64,000 nt of DNA from Aporhodopirellula sallentina SM41. GTDB lineage: Bacteria; Planctomycetota; Planctomycetia; Pirellulales; Pirellulaceae. Within the stretch, counting starts at the first letter, position 1; every line of letters starts with the position of its first letter. The position numbers were made by a program, and so were the translations under genes. The notes beneath the pieces were generated by a model. That model saw nothing but the letters and a program-made list of their open reading frames with translations. It ran no database searches and was not told the origin of the DNA. Location: the NCBI RefSeq assembly GCF_000346505.1, contig NZ_ANOH01000113.1, positions 1-64,000 of the forward strand. The letters are read 5' to 3'. Shown here piece after piece: positions 26,195 to 36,500 of this stretch.

Positions 26195-27816
26195 TGAAAC
26201 AACTGTTGCTGCTGAAGCACCTGCTTGTCGTCCTTAATATGCTCGCATGCGCGGGCATGTGCAGTGCGGACGAACGCCCGAACATCGTGCTGATCATGGC
26301 CGATGATATGGGGTATTCCGATATCAACTGCTACGGCGGTGCGATCAACACGCCCAACATTGACAAGCTTGCTGAGGGTGGGTTGAGGTTTACGCAGTTC
26401 TACAACGCTGGGCGATGTTGCCCGACTCGTGCGTCGTTTCTGACCGGGCTTTACCCGCACGAAGCCGGTTTGGGGCACATGGTCTATGGCGACAAGGGCC
26501 CCGGCTATCATCCGTATCTGAACAAGCAGTGCGTCACGATTGCGGAAGTGCTTCGCGATGCGGGCTATCGAACCATGATGGCCGGCAAGTGGCACGTCGG
26601 TCACAAGCAGGGACAGTGGCCGACTGATCGCGGCTTCGAGCATTTTTACGGCATCCACCTTCAAGTTGACAGTTACTTCAAGGTGCTGCCGGGATGTCCG
26701 GTCTATCACAACGAAAAGATGGTGGTCCCACCGACGACTTCTCCAGAAAACACGCTGCATCCGGATCAGGAGTGGTACACAACGGCTGTGTTCGCTGATT
26801 GGTCGTTGAAGTTTCTAGACGAAGCGGCCGAAGATGAACGACCGTTCTTTCTCTACACGGCGTTTAACTCGCCTCATTGGCCGTTGGAAGCACCGGACGA
26901 AAACATTGCCAACTACGAAGGCAAGTACAACGAGGGATGGGACGTTCTGCGGGAACAGAAATTGGCACGGATGAAGGCCATGGGAATCGTATCTGCAGAG
27001 ACCGAGCTTTCTCCATCCAACTGTCCCGAATGGAAATCGCTTCCTGAACCCGATCAAAAAGAACTCGCCTTTCGCCGCCAAATCTACGCCGCTCAGATTG
27101 AACGCATGGACCAAAGCATCGGTCGCATCGTCGCGAAACTTCGTGAACTCGGAACGCTAGACAACACACTGCTGCTGTTTCTGTCAGACAACGGCTGCTG
27201 TGCCGAAGGCGGGATGTTCGGCTATCAGTGGAAGAAGAACACAAAGGCGAACTTCGCAGATTGGCGGAAGCAATCCGGACGATCCAGCAGCACGGGCGAA
27301 GCATGGTCCAGCGCATCCAATACACCGTTTCGACTGCACAAACGCTGGGTTCACGAAGGCGGAATCGCGACGCCGCTAATCGCACATTGGCCCAAGGTCA
27401 TCACCGAGGGTGGAAAGTTATCCCAGCAAGTCGGCCATGTGGTGGATGTCATGGCAACCTGTGTCGACGTTGCTGAGGCAGATTACCCCGAGGAGATCGA
27501 TAACAGAGCGATCAAACCACTTGCCGGATCTTCGCTGTTGCCGAACCTGCGAGACCGATCGATCGAGGCCGACCGAACTCTGTTCTGGGAACACGAAAAG
27601 CACGCCGCGATTCGCGTGGGTGATTGGAAGCTGGTGACGCTGAACGGAACCGACGAGGCCAAGTGGGAACTCTACGACATGAATCATGTCCGAACGGAAT
27701 CCAACAATGTGGCCGGCGAACAAGCGGAAAGAGTCAAACGATTAGCGAACCAGTGGACGACATGGGCTCAGCAAGCAAACGTACTTCCGTGGCCTCAAGA
27801 TCGAACAACCAAGTAA
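26191..27816 (+). CDS. Exported sulfatase
   Basis: 541 aa S1 sulfatase with signal peptide (LLLLKHLLVVLNMLACAGMCSA). Metal site MADDMGYSDINCYGG, maturation motif CCPTR, GKWHVGH with QWPTDRGFEHFYG, and LFLSDNGCCAEGG. Related to the gene at 61282-62864, with the same CCPTR version of the motif. Substrate unknown. The start overlaps the epimerase stop by 4 bp, and its stop is 7 bp before the 1889-aa gene, so these three are very probably co-transcribed. Confidence 0.92.
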   Translation: MMKQLLLLKHLLVVLNMLACAGMCSADERPNIVLIMADDMGYSDINCYGGAINTPNIDKLAEGGLRFTQFYNAGRCCPTRASFLTGLYPHEAGLGHMVYGDKGPGYHPYLNKQCVTIAEVLRDAGYRTMMAGKWHVGHKQGQWPTDRGFEHFYGIHLQVDSYFKVLPGCPVYHNEKMVVPPTTSPENTLHPDQEWYTTAVFADWSLKFLDEAAEDERPFFLYTAFNSPHWPLEAPDENIANYEGKYNEGWDVLREQKLARMKAMGIVSAETELSPSNCPEWKSLPEPDQKELAFRRQIYAAQIERMDQSIGRIVAKLRELGTLDNTLLLFLSDNGCCAEGGMFGYQWKKNTKANFADWRKQSGRSSSTGEAWSSASNTPFRLHKRWVHEGGIATPLIAHWPKVITEGGKLSQQVGHVVDVMATCVDVAEADYPEEIDNRAIKPLAGSSLLPNLRDRSIEADRTLFWEHEKHAAIRVGDWKLVTLNGTDEAKWELYDMNHVRTESNNVAGEQAERVKRLANQWTTWAQQANVLPWPQDRTTK

Positions 27817-27823
27817 GACGAAA

Positions 27824-30800
27824 ATGAATTCAAATATAGAAAACTCAGCAAGCAGTAATGATGGCAGAGGTAACTTGACGCCATCAGATTTCTCGACACT
27901 TTTTGGTAAGCCGAAGCGTAAGCGTAAGCGAGGGGCCAGTTCTTCGTTGGAGGCTATTGCTCGCAAAGGCTTCAGGTTTCCGATTCGGGCTCTTGCTTTA
28001 TCAATGCTCGTCTTGCTGGCCGCAGCCTTCCCTGCCTTCGCAGCCGAACGTCCAAACGTGCTGTTGATTTTGGTCGATGATCTGAAGCCTGCAATCGGAG
28101 CCTACGGCGACACATTGGCAAAGACGCCGAATATCGATCGGCTGGCAGCGAGCGGGATGCGATTTGACATGGCGTACTGCAATCAAGCCGTCTGCGCTCC
28201 CTCGCGGTTCACATTGATGCTCGGATCTCATTCAACCTCGACAGGACTGTACGGACTCGGAAGTCCATTGCGGCAGCTTGTCCCGAATGCGGTCACGATG
28301 CCGCAGTACTTTGCGAAACATGGTTATCGCACCGAGTCGCTCGGTAAAGTATTTCACATTGGCCATGGTAATCACGGTGACCCCGATTCATTCTCCGTTC
28401 CTCACTTCAAAGAAAAAGTGATTGAGTACGCTGACCCCGCTTCAACTCCCGGAGGCAAGCTGACTCGTGAAGAAGCGATGTTTCAGAACGTGGAAGCACC
28501 GAAGGGCGGGATGAATTCGTTGCCTCGAGGAGCAGCTTTTGAGAGTCCTGACGTTGCCGACGAAGCTTATGCGGATGGTCGGGTTGCGGCGGAAGCCATT
28601 CGGCGTTTGCAAGCAGCCAAAGAACGCGACCGGCCATTCTTTATCGTCGCTGGATTCGCTCGGCCTCATTTGCCGTTCTCGGCTCCGAAAAAGTACTGGG
28701 ACTTGTACAATACGGACGCGTTGAAGCTGGCCGCGAATCCCGACCTTCCAATCGATTCACCCAAGGTGGCTCACAAGCGTGGCGGCGAAATTCGTAATTA
28801 CTTCCCAGTTCCGGATAAAAATGACCCCGCCGCGATCGACGAAACAACTGCACGCAAACTCATCCATGGATACTACGCCAGCACAAGCTTTGTGGATGCT
28901 CAGATTGGCAAGATCCTTGACGAATTGGAGTCCTCTGGCCAGAGCGACAACACGATTGTCGTGCTTTGGGGCGACCATGGATTTCATCTCGGCGATCTGG
29001 GCATCTGGACCAAACACACAAACTACGAACAAGCCAATCGCATTCCGATTCTGATCTCAGCGCCCGGCGTCACGAAGCCCGGTTCTTCGACGAAGCAACT
29101 CACTGAAAGCGTCGACATCTTCCCAACGCTTGCGGAACTCGCAGGTCTTGACACCCCGATTGGTCCGCAACCGATCGACGGTTTGAGTCTTGTTCCGGTT
29201 TTGAAAGATCCGTCCGCTCGTGTTCGTGATCATGCTTATCATGCCTATCCAAATCAAAAACTCGGTCGCGCGATCCGGACCGAGCGATATCGAATGGTCG
29301 AGTGGCGAGCTTTTGGAGCGGCGGAAGATACAGCGGAATACGAACTCTATGACTACCAGAAAGATCCGTTAGAGCGACTGAATCTGGCCGCGACTCGGCC
29401 TGAAGTCGTCTCAAGGCTAAAAGAAATGCTGGCCAAATACCCGAATCCAGTCCCACGTGGAAAAAGAAGGAAGCCGGCAAAGAAAACGGTCGAGAAGCAG
29501 CTGACAATCCAAAAGTCGAACAACGCCCCAAACTTCGTGTTCATCCTCACTGACGATCAAGGCTGGACCGGTTTGAGCGTTCCGATGGACAAGTCGCGTA
29601 CAAACTCGCAAAGCGACTACTACCAAACTCCCAACATTGCTCGACTGGCAAAGTCCGGGATGCGATTCTCGCGAGGCTATTCACCGGCACCGAATTGTTC
29701 GCCATCACGGTACGCCAACCTCACTGGCAAGACCTGTGCACGGTTGTCGTTCACCGACATCGTTGGTCGCGGGCATGTCATAGATCTTAAGGGGAAACAG
29801 AAGCTGCGTCCCGGCGGCAAAGGAACGCGGGAGATTCTGGCAGCGGACATCACCATACCGGAATTGCTGAAGACACTTCCCGTCGGTTACCGGACGGCTC
29901 ATTTGGGAAAATGGCATTTGAAAGGAGGCGGGCCGGAAGCACATGGTTTCGACGTTTCTGATGGTGCAACAGGCAACAAAGAAGGCAGCAAAGGTCCCGC
30001 CGTAAAGAGCGATCCCAAACTAGCTTTCTCGATCACGTCACGAGCCAACGCGTTCATGGAGGCGTCCGTTGCCGACGGCAAACCATTCTATTGCCAAGTC
30101 TCTCACTATGCGGTGCACCAGAAGATTCAGCATCGCGCGGAGACACTGAAGAAGACTCAGGGATGGAAGTCAGGCAAAGCCCATAGCGATCCGGCTTACG
30201 CCGCGATGGTAGCCGATCTTGATGAGGCGGTCGGTCAGTTGCTGAATAAGATCGAAGACCTTGGCATCGGAGACAATACCTACATCATCTACCAAGCCGA
30301 CAACGGCAGCCCCAAATTTCTTTCCGAGAGCCCACCATTACGGAGGTATAAACCCGAAATCTGGGATGGCGGCGTTCGTGTGCCGACCTTCCTGAGCGGT
30401 CCCGGTATCGCAGCCGATTCCCAGTGTGATCATCCGGTCATGGGAATCGACATCCTGCCGACGATCTGGGAACTTGCCGGCGGCGATGCCGAACAATTGC
30501 CTGAAGACATTGACGGGGGCTCCATCGTTCGGACGGTCAAAGCAATCAGTGAGAAGGCAGTTGCAAGTCCCAACATTGAGAGAACCGGTGAACTGGTTGT
30601 CCATTCGCCGCACTACGTCCTCACGAAGGACCTCGCCAAGAACCAACGCCCATCCTCGGCAATCTTCGACGGCAAGTGGAAGCTTGTGGCGTGGTACGAG
30701 ACAGGTGAAGTTCAACTATTCGACCTCGATGCAGACATCTCCGAATCGACCGATGTCAGCAAACAGCATCCCGAGGTGAAACATGATCTCTGGACACGGC

Positions 30801-33493
30801 TTCGCGACTACTTGGCAAACACGAACGCGAGGCTACCGACGCTGGATCCGTTACACGAAAGTAATCCGGGCAAAGATGGTGACGCGGACAACGATGGTCT
30901 TCCCGATGAATGGGAGTTCCGCCAACTGCTGACGCATGTTCTCGGTCCAGAGGACGATTCAGATCAGGACGACAAGAGCAACCTTGCCGAGTTCAAAGCT
31001 AAGTCGGATCCGCTGGTGGCCAAACAACAACTGCAAACTGGATCCGCCGCATCGGCTCAAAAATCGAAGTCGTTTTCGCAACTTTCGGCTCGGTCGAGTG
31101 CAGAGATTCCTTACCCCATCCAGCTCGTCCACGAAGTGGAGTTAGCCCCCAAAGACTTCTGGCATCGACGTGTTGAGACCAATCACCAAGTGACCGTTTG
31201 GCATAACTTCCAGCAATGCGAAATCACCGGTCGGCTTAACAACTTTCGCAAAGCAGCGGGTGAGAAGCCCGGCTTCTACGAGGGGCTGCGATTCAACGAC
31301 TCAGACGTTCACAAGATCGTTGAAGGGGCAGCTCGCATTCTGGCGGTGAATGACGATCCAAAGCTCGATGAGTATCTGGACAAGCTGATCGCGACGATGG
31401 CGAAGGCTCAGGAGGACAACGGCTACCTCTACACCGTGATGCAAGTTCCTCACAATCCAAATCAGAGGCCAGTCAAAGGCGTGGTCTTCGGCGAACGCTG
31501 GCTGCACGAACAGGAGAGTCATGAAACCTATGCGATGGGACACCTCATCGAGGCTGGTGCAGTTCATTACGAAGCCACCGGAAAGCGCAACCTGCTCGAC
31601 ATTGCTATTAAGGCAGCAGACTGTCTGGACAAAGCGTTTGGGCCCGGCAAACTGGAGTTGCCTCCCGGTCACCAGCAGATTGAAATCGGCCTGGCAAAAC
31701 TCGCAGCCGTCACAGGAGAAGAACGCTACACCCGCCTTGCGAAGTTTTTTCTGGAACAACGGGGGCGGCGATCGGATGACCGCCGTCAAACTTGGGGCGT
31801 GTATTTCCAAGACCATCTTCCTGTCACCCAGCAGGCTGAAGCCGTTGGGCACTCCGTTCGCGCGGCATATCAATACATGGCGATGGCCGATCTGGCGGTA
31901 CTCACGGACGATGACGACTATCGCGACGCGCTTCACGATCTCTGGGAGAACGTAGCAAAGAGGAAACTGTATTTGACAGGCGGCATTGGCGGTGGCTCAG
32001 GCGAAGGATTCTCCGGGGAGTATCAGCTTCCCAACTTTCGCGCTTACAACGAAACCTGCTCGTCCATCGCCAACATACTTTGGCACCGTCGCATGTTTCA
32101 GTTGGAAGGCGATGCGAAGTATATCGATATCCTAGAACGCTGTCTTTACAACTCGTTCCTGTCTGGAGTAGGGATGGACGGCGACACGTTCTTCTATCCC
32201 AACAAGCTCACTTCGGTCACCGGTCACCGGCGTTCTGCATGGTTCAATTGTGCCTGTTGTCCGCCGAACGTGACTCGATTTCTTCCCCAGATCCCTTCGC
32301 TTATGTACGCGAAGAGTGACGACACTCTGTTCGTCAATCTGTTTGGATCAAACAACGCTTATTTCGCACTCGCCAACCAGACAGTCAAAGTTGAGCAATA
32401 TTCCAATTACCCCTGGGACGGGAACATTCAGCTCACGGTGCGACCTGCTGAACAGTCCGCGTTCAAATTGGCGTTGCGCATTCCAGGTTGGCTGAAGGTG
32501 CCATTTCCATCGGATCTTTACCGCTACGCCAATGACACCAAAACTGCTCCCCAGATTCAGGTTAATGGCGATCCGGTCGAGTTCTCAGAGAACAACGGTT
32601 ATGCGGTTATCACGCGCATCTGGCAGCCCGGAGACAAGATTGAACTCTCGCTTCCGATGACGGTTCGTCGCGTACTCGCTCATCCGAACGTCGCGGCAAC
32701 TCGAGATCGTGTGGCTCTGATGCGAGGTCCAATCGTGTATGCGGCAGAGGGCCCTGACAATGATGGCAAGGTTCACTCGTTGACCGTCCCCGACGAAGCG
32801 GCATTCACTGCAGAGTTCAGGGACAACCTGCTTGGTGGCGTCAATACGCTCATCGGGACGGTCAAAACTGTTGCGCGTTCTGGAAGCGAACTAAAGCAAT
32901 CGGACCACCAGCTTACCGCGATCCCTTACTACGCATGGGCACATCGCGGCGCTGCTCCAATGCGAGTCTGGCTGGCCGCCGAACCAAAGTCCGCATGGCC
33001 GTGTCAATCAGAGATGGCATATAGCCGAGCCAATGTCACTTCGTCGGGCAAGAATCCTTGGACTTCAGCTTCCTCTGCCAATGACCAGATTTTTGCCCCG
33101 GTATCTGGCGACAATGAAACGCCACGGTTCCTGTGGGACAAAACCTCCACGGCGCCAATCGGTGCGGAAGAGTTGGCAGGAACCGCAAAAGCCGACAGTC
33201 AGACCGGCGGCGTCCGTTGGATTCAGTACGACTTTGACGAGCCGGTTGAGATTTCTTCAACGGCTGTCTACTGGGTGACCGGTGGAAACGGGAACTGGGC
33301 GTTGCCACAGCAGTGTCGTCTGCTCTGCAAAAGAGATGGCGAGTGGCAGCAGGTAGACGCTGAACTGCCTCAGCCTAAAGCAGACATGTTGCAAAAAGCC
33401 GAATTTACTCGCCTCACTACGACATCTGTTCGTTTAGAGGTCGTTCCTCAGATAGGCAAGACTGCCGGCATCATGGAATGGGTCGTTGACTGA
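27824..33493 (+). CDS. Giant sulfatase-sulfatase-GH127 fusion protein
   Basis: 1889 aa. A long basic N-terminal leader (KPKRKRKR) precedes a hydrophobic signal core near residues 58-74 (SMLVLLAAAFPAFA). Sulfatase 1 (about 76-540) is iduronate-2-sulfatase-like, with VDDLKPAIGAYG and VCAPSRF (Cys 124). After a Lys-rich linker, sulfatase 2 (about 565-1010) has LTDDQGW, NCSPSRY (Cys 625) and QADNGSP. A calcium-type Asp loop, DGDADNDGLPDEWEF, sits near 1020. Residues about 1095-1700 are a GH127 domain with the Glu/Cys3 zinc site: YNETCSS (E1410, C1412) and CACCPPN (C1478, C1479). GH127 enzymes cleave beta-L-arabinofuranosides and related bonds. The last 150 residues form a beta-sandwich. All domains are in one uninterrupted frame with no internal signal peptides. 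Confidence 0.9.
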   Translation: MNSNIENSASSNDGRGNLTPSDFSTLFGKPKRKRKRGASSSLEAIARKGFRFPIRALALSMLVLLAAAFPAFAAERPNVLLILVDDLKPAIGAYGDTLAKTPNIDRLAASGMRFDMAYCNQAVCAPSRFTLMLGSHSTSTGLYGLGSPLRQLVPNAVTMPQYFAKHGYRTESLGKVFHIGHGNHGDPDSFSVPHFKEKVIEYADPASTPGGKLTREEAMFQNVEAPKGGMNSLPRGAAFESPDVADEAYADGRVAAEAIRRLQAAKERDRPFFIVAGFARPHLPFSAPKKYWDLYNTDALKLAANPDLPIDSPKVAHKRGGEIRNYFPVPDKNDPAAIDETTARKLIHGYYASTSFVDAQIGKILDELESSGQSDNTIVVLWGDHGFHLGDLGIWTKHTNYEQANRIPILISAPGVTKPGSSTKQLTESVDIFPTLAELAGLDTPIGPQPIDGLSLVPVLKDPSARVRDHAYHAYPNQKLGRAIRTERYRMVEWRAFGAAEDTAEYELYDYQKDPLERLNLAATRPEVVSRLKEMLAKYPNPVPRGKRRKPAKKTVEKQLTIQKSNNAPNFVFILTDDQGWTGLSVPMDKSRTNSQSDYYQTPNIARLAKSGMRFSRGYSPAPNCSPSRYANLTGKTCARLSFTDIVGRGHVIDLKGKQKLRPGGKGTREILAADITIPELLKTLPVGYRTAHLGKWHLKGGGPEAHGFDVSDGATGNKEGSKGPAVKSDPKLAFSITSRANAFMEASVADGKPFYCQVSHYAVHQKIQHRAETLKKTQGWKSGKAHSDPAYAAMVADLDEAVGQLLNKIEDLGIGDNTYIIYQADNGSPKFLSESPPLRRYKPEIWDGGVRVPTFLSGPGIAADSQCDHPVMGIDILPTIWELAGGDAEQLPEDIDGGSIVRTVKAISEKAVASPNIERTGELVVHSPHYVLTKDLAKNQRPSSAIFDGKWKLVAWYETGEVQLFDLDADISESTDVSKQHPEVKHDLWTRLRDYLANTNARLPTLDPLHESNPGKDGDADNDGLPDEWEFRQLLTHVLGPEDDSDQDDKSNLAEFKAKSDPLVAKQQLQTGSAASAQKSKSFSQLSARSSAEIPYPIQLVHEVELAPKDFWHRRVETNHQVTVWHNFQQCEITGRLNNFRKAAGEKPGFYEGLRFNDSDVHKIVEGAARILAVNDDPKLDEYLDKLIATMAKAQEDNGYLYTVMQVPHNPNQRPVKGVVFGERWLHEQESHETYAMGHLIEAGAVHYEATGKRNLLDIAIKAADCLDKAFGPGKLELPPGHQQIEIGLAKLAAVTGEERYTRLAKFFLEQRGRRSDDRRQTWGVYFQDHLPVTQQAEAVGHSVRAAYQYMAMADLAVLTDDDDYRDALHDLWENVAKRKLYLTGGIGGGSGEGFSGEYQLPNFRAYNETCSSIANILWHRRMFQLEGDAKYIDILERCLYNSFLSGVGMDGDTFFYPNKLTSVTGHRRSAWFNCACCPPNVTRFLPQIPSLMYAKSDDTLFVNLFGSNNAYFALANQTVKVEQYSNYPWDGNIQLTVRPAEQSAFKLALRIPGWLKVPFPSDLYRYANDTKTAPQIQVNGDPVEFSENNGYAVITRIWQPGDKIELSLPMTVRRVLAHPNVAATRDRVALMRGPIVYAAEGPDNDGKVHSLTVPDEAAFTAEFRDNLLGGVNTLIGTVKTVARSGSELKQSDHQLTAIPYYAWAHRGAAPMRVWLAAEPKSAWPCQSEMAYSRANVTSSGKNPWTSASSANDQIFAPVSGDNETPRFLWDKTSTAPIGAEELAGTAKADSQTGGVRWIQYDFDEPVEISSTAVYWVTGGNGNWALPQQCRLLCKRDGEWQQVDAELPQPKADMLQKAEFTRLTTTSVRLEVVPQIGKTAGIMEWVVD

Positions 33494-33547
33494 CCCAATC
33501 GAACCAGTAACACAACTTGAAAGACAATCAACATCCTGAGATCAAAC

Positions 33548-36500
33548 ATGCGAACATTACCTTCTATCATCGCGGCATTCGTCTGCTTAGGGCTGTCCAC
33601 ATCTGGCTGGACACAAGAAATCGTCGACGACTGGCGATACACTCTTCGACGTCCTGCGAACGAGTGGCGTCAAGTCAATTTTGACGACTCGGAGTGGACG
33701 AAGGGCACTGGCGGTTTTGGAACATACGGAACTCCCGGCGCGCGAGTTGGTACGACTTGGGCGACGAACAGTATCTGGCTGCGTAAATCGTTTGAATTGA
33801 CTTCAATTCCTGCGAACCCCGCTCTGCTGATGCACCATGATGAAGACGCCGACATCTATATCAACGGAAAGCAGGTCGGCAATGTCGCAGGGTATACGTC
33901 AAAGTATGTCGTCATTCCGATCGACAATGAAGAGCGCGGCGTCTTGAAGACCGGCAATAACACCATGGCCGTCCACTGCAAGCAAACCACTGGCGGGCAA
34001 TTCATTGATGTGCACTTGATCGACGCAGGCAGTGTGCCTGAGCTTCCCAAGCCAAAACGCAGCACGAAGCCATTTTTGTCGGAGTTGATTACCAAATGGG
34101 GAGCCGAAGTGACTCCTGAAAACGCGTGGACCGAGTACCCACGTCCCCTCATGCGGCGAGACAACTGGACGAACCTCAATGGCAACTGGGATTACGCCGT
34201 CACTCCGATCGATGTCCAAGAAAAGCCTACGGATTGGTCGGGCAAGATCCTTGTTCCTTATAGCCTTGAATCTAAACTCGGCGGTGTGCAGCGACTGCTG
34301 GATGCAAGTGAAGCGCTTTGGTACCATAGGTCGTTCCGTCTCGAAGAGAAATCGGCAGGCAGAAGTTGGTTACTGAACTTTGAGGCCGTGGACTACCGAT
34401 GCGAAGTCATCGTCAACGGCAAGTCGGTTGGCACACACACCGGTGGCAATACACCCTTCTCGCTCGATATTTCCGACGCGATCAGCGAAGGCGACAATGA
34501 ACTGGTCGTTCGCGTCGAAGATGCAACCGAAGCATTTCAGCTTCGCGGCAAACAGGTCATCAACGCACGTGGCATCTGGTACACTCAGGTGTCCGGTATT
34601 TGGCAGACGGTGTGGCTGGAAGAAGCCGCTGGCGATCACATCGATGATTTGAAGATCAGCACTTCAGCCAAAGAAGGTTCGATTACCGTTGAAACGAAAA
34701 CGGTTTCCAACAAAACCGTCGAGGTCGTTGTCAAAGATGGTGAAACCACGGTCGCAACGGTCAAGGGTGGAACGACAACGACGCTCAAGCTAGATGGTGC
34801 CAAGCTTTGGACGCCGGCGAATCCTCATCTATATGACATCACCGTCAATTTGCTCGACGAAAGCGGACAGGTGGTTGATTCAGTCGACTCATACGCAGGC
34901 ATTCGTGATGTCGGCAAAGTCAAAGATGCCGATGGTCATTGGCGATTCACACTCAACGGCGAAGTCGTCTTTCACTGGGGACCGCTCGATCAAGGCTGGT
35001 GGCCGGATGGATTGCTGACGCCGCCATCGGACGAAGCGATGCTGTTCGACATTGAATGGCTAAAGTCGGCTGGATTCAACATGATTCGCAAGCACATCAA
35101 GGTCGAGCCGCGACGGTACTACTACCACTGCGATCGCTTGGGCATGATGGTTTGGCAGGATCAGGTCAGCGGAGGAATTGGACGCAACAATGGCTGGCCG
35201 GCTTGGACACGACTGATGCCCAATCCTGTTGACGCGATGTGGCCGCCCAAGCAGCACAAACAGTTCATGGCGGAGCTGGAAGAAATGATTGGCTCGCTGG
35301 AAAGTCATCCGTCGATCGTTTGCTGGGTACCATTCAACGAAGCATGGGGTCAGCATCAGACGGTGAAAGTTGGCAAGTGGACTTCGCGGCGCGATCCCTC
35401 ACGACTGGTCAACGTCGCCAGCGGAGGCAACTTCTGGCCGGCTGGCGATATCGTCGACGAACATCGTTACCCGCATCCGGGATTCCCGTTCGATCTGAAC
35501 ACCAACGGTCGCTTCGACGACTACATCAAGGTCATGGGCGAATTTGGTGGGCATGGCTACCCGGTGAAGGGGCATCTATGGGACGCCAACCGACGCAACT
35601 GGGGTTACGGTGGACTCCCGCAAAACGAGGAAGAATACAAAGAACGATATGCAACATCGCTCAGGATGCTGAATGAACTTCGCGGCAAAGGTATTGCAGC
35701 CGGCGTTTACACTCAGACGACCGATGTCGAAGGAGAGATTAACGGCTTGATGACCTATGACCGCAAGGTGATCAAGATTCCGGCGAAGGACTTGGCCGTG
35801 CTTCATCAGGTGCTATTTACAGAAACTCCGCAGCAAGCCGCGAAGGCTGACCAGTTTCCTAGAGAGGCCTTGCGCGAAGTTCCCACGAATCGCAAACCTG
35901 CGCCTGTGATGAGCGCGGAGACAATCCTAGCTGGCTTAGAATCACACGACAAAGCTCTGTACATCAAAGCGGGTTGGATTCGCGATCCCTACATCACGAC
36001 AGGGCCAGACGATTTCTATTACCTCACTGGCACTCAGCCCAAAGAAGGCGATCCTCGCGAAGCGAAGAATCCGTACAACATTGGACTTGGCGATGCGAGC
36101 ATCGTTGGCGATCAGGTTCGACTTTGGCGCAGCAAGGATTTGATCAACTGGGAATCGCTCGGTCCGATCTTCACGGTTGACGATACGATGAAGGCGAAAA
36201 GCGGAAAGAAGATTCCAAAACGATTGATCTGGGCACCGGAAGTCCACTGGCTTGCTGACAAAGGTCGGTGGGCGTTGGTGCATTGCCCGGGGATGCACTC
36301 TAGCCTCGCGTTTACTGAAGGCAAGGAATTGCGTGCACCGTGGACGCATCCCATGAACGGCGCGATGGGTAAGCGGCACGATCCCTCTATCTTTACCGAC
36401 GACGATGGCAAGCGTTACCTGCTATGGGCCAATACGTCGATCGCGCCGCTTAGCGATGACCTGACCGGCTACACCGCCAAACCGGTTCGCATCGATCCTG

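Noticed and set aside
31301-31936. A 211-aa minus-strand frame inside the GH127 domain
   Set aside because: Antisense to GH127 core sequence with no independent support.
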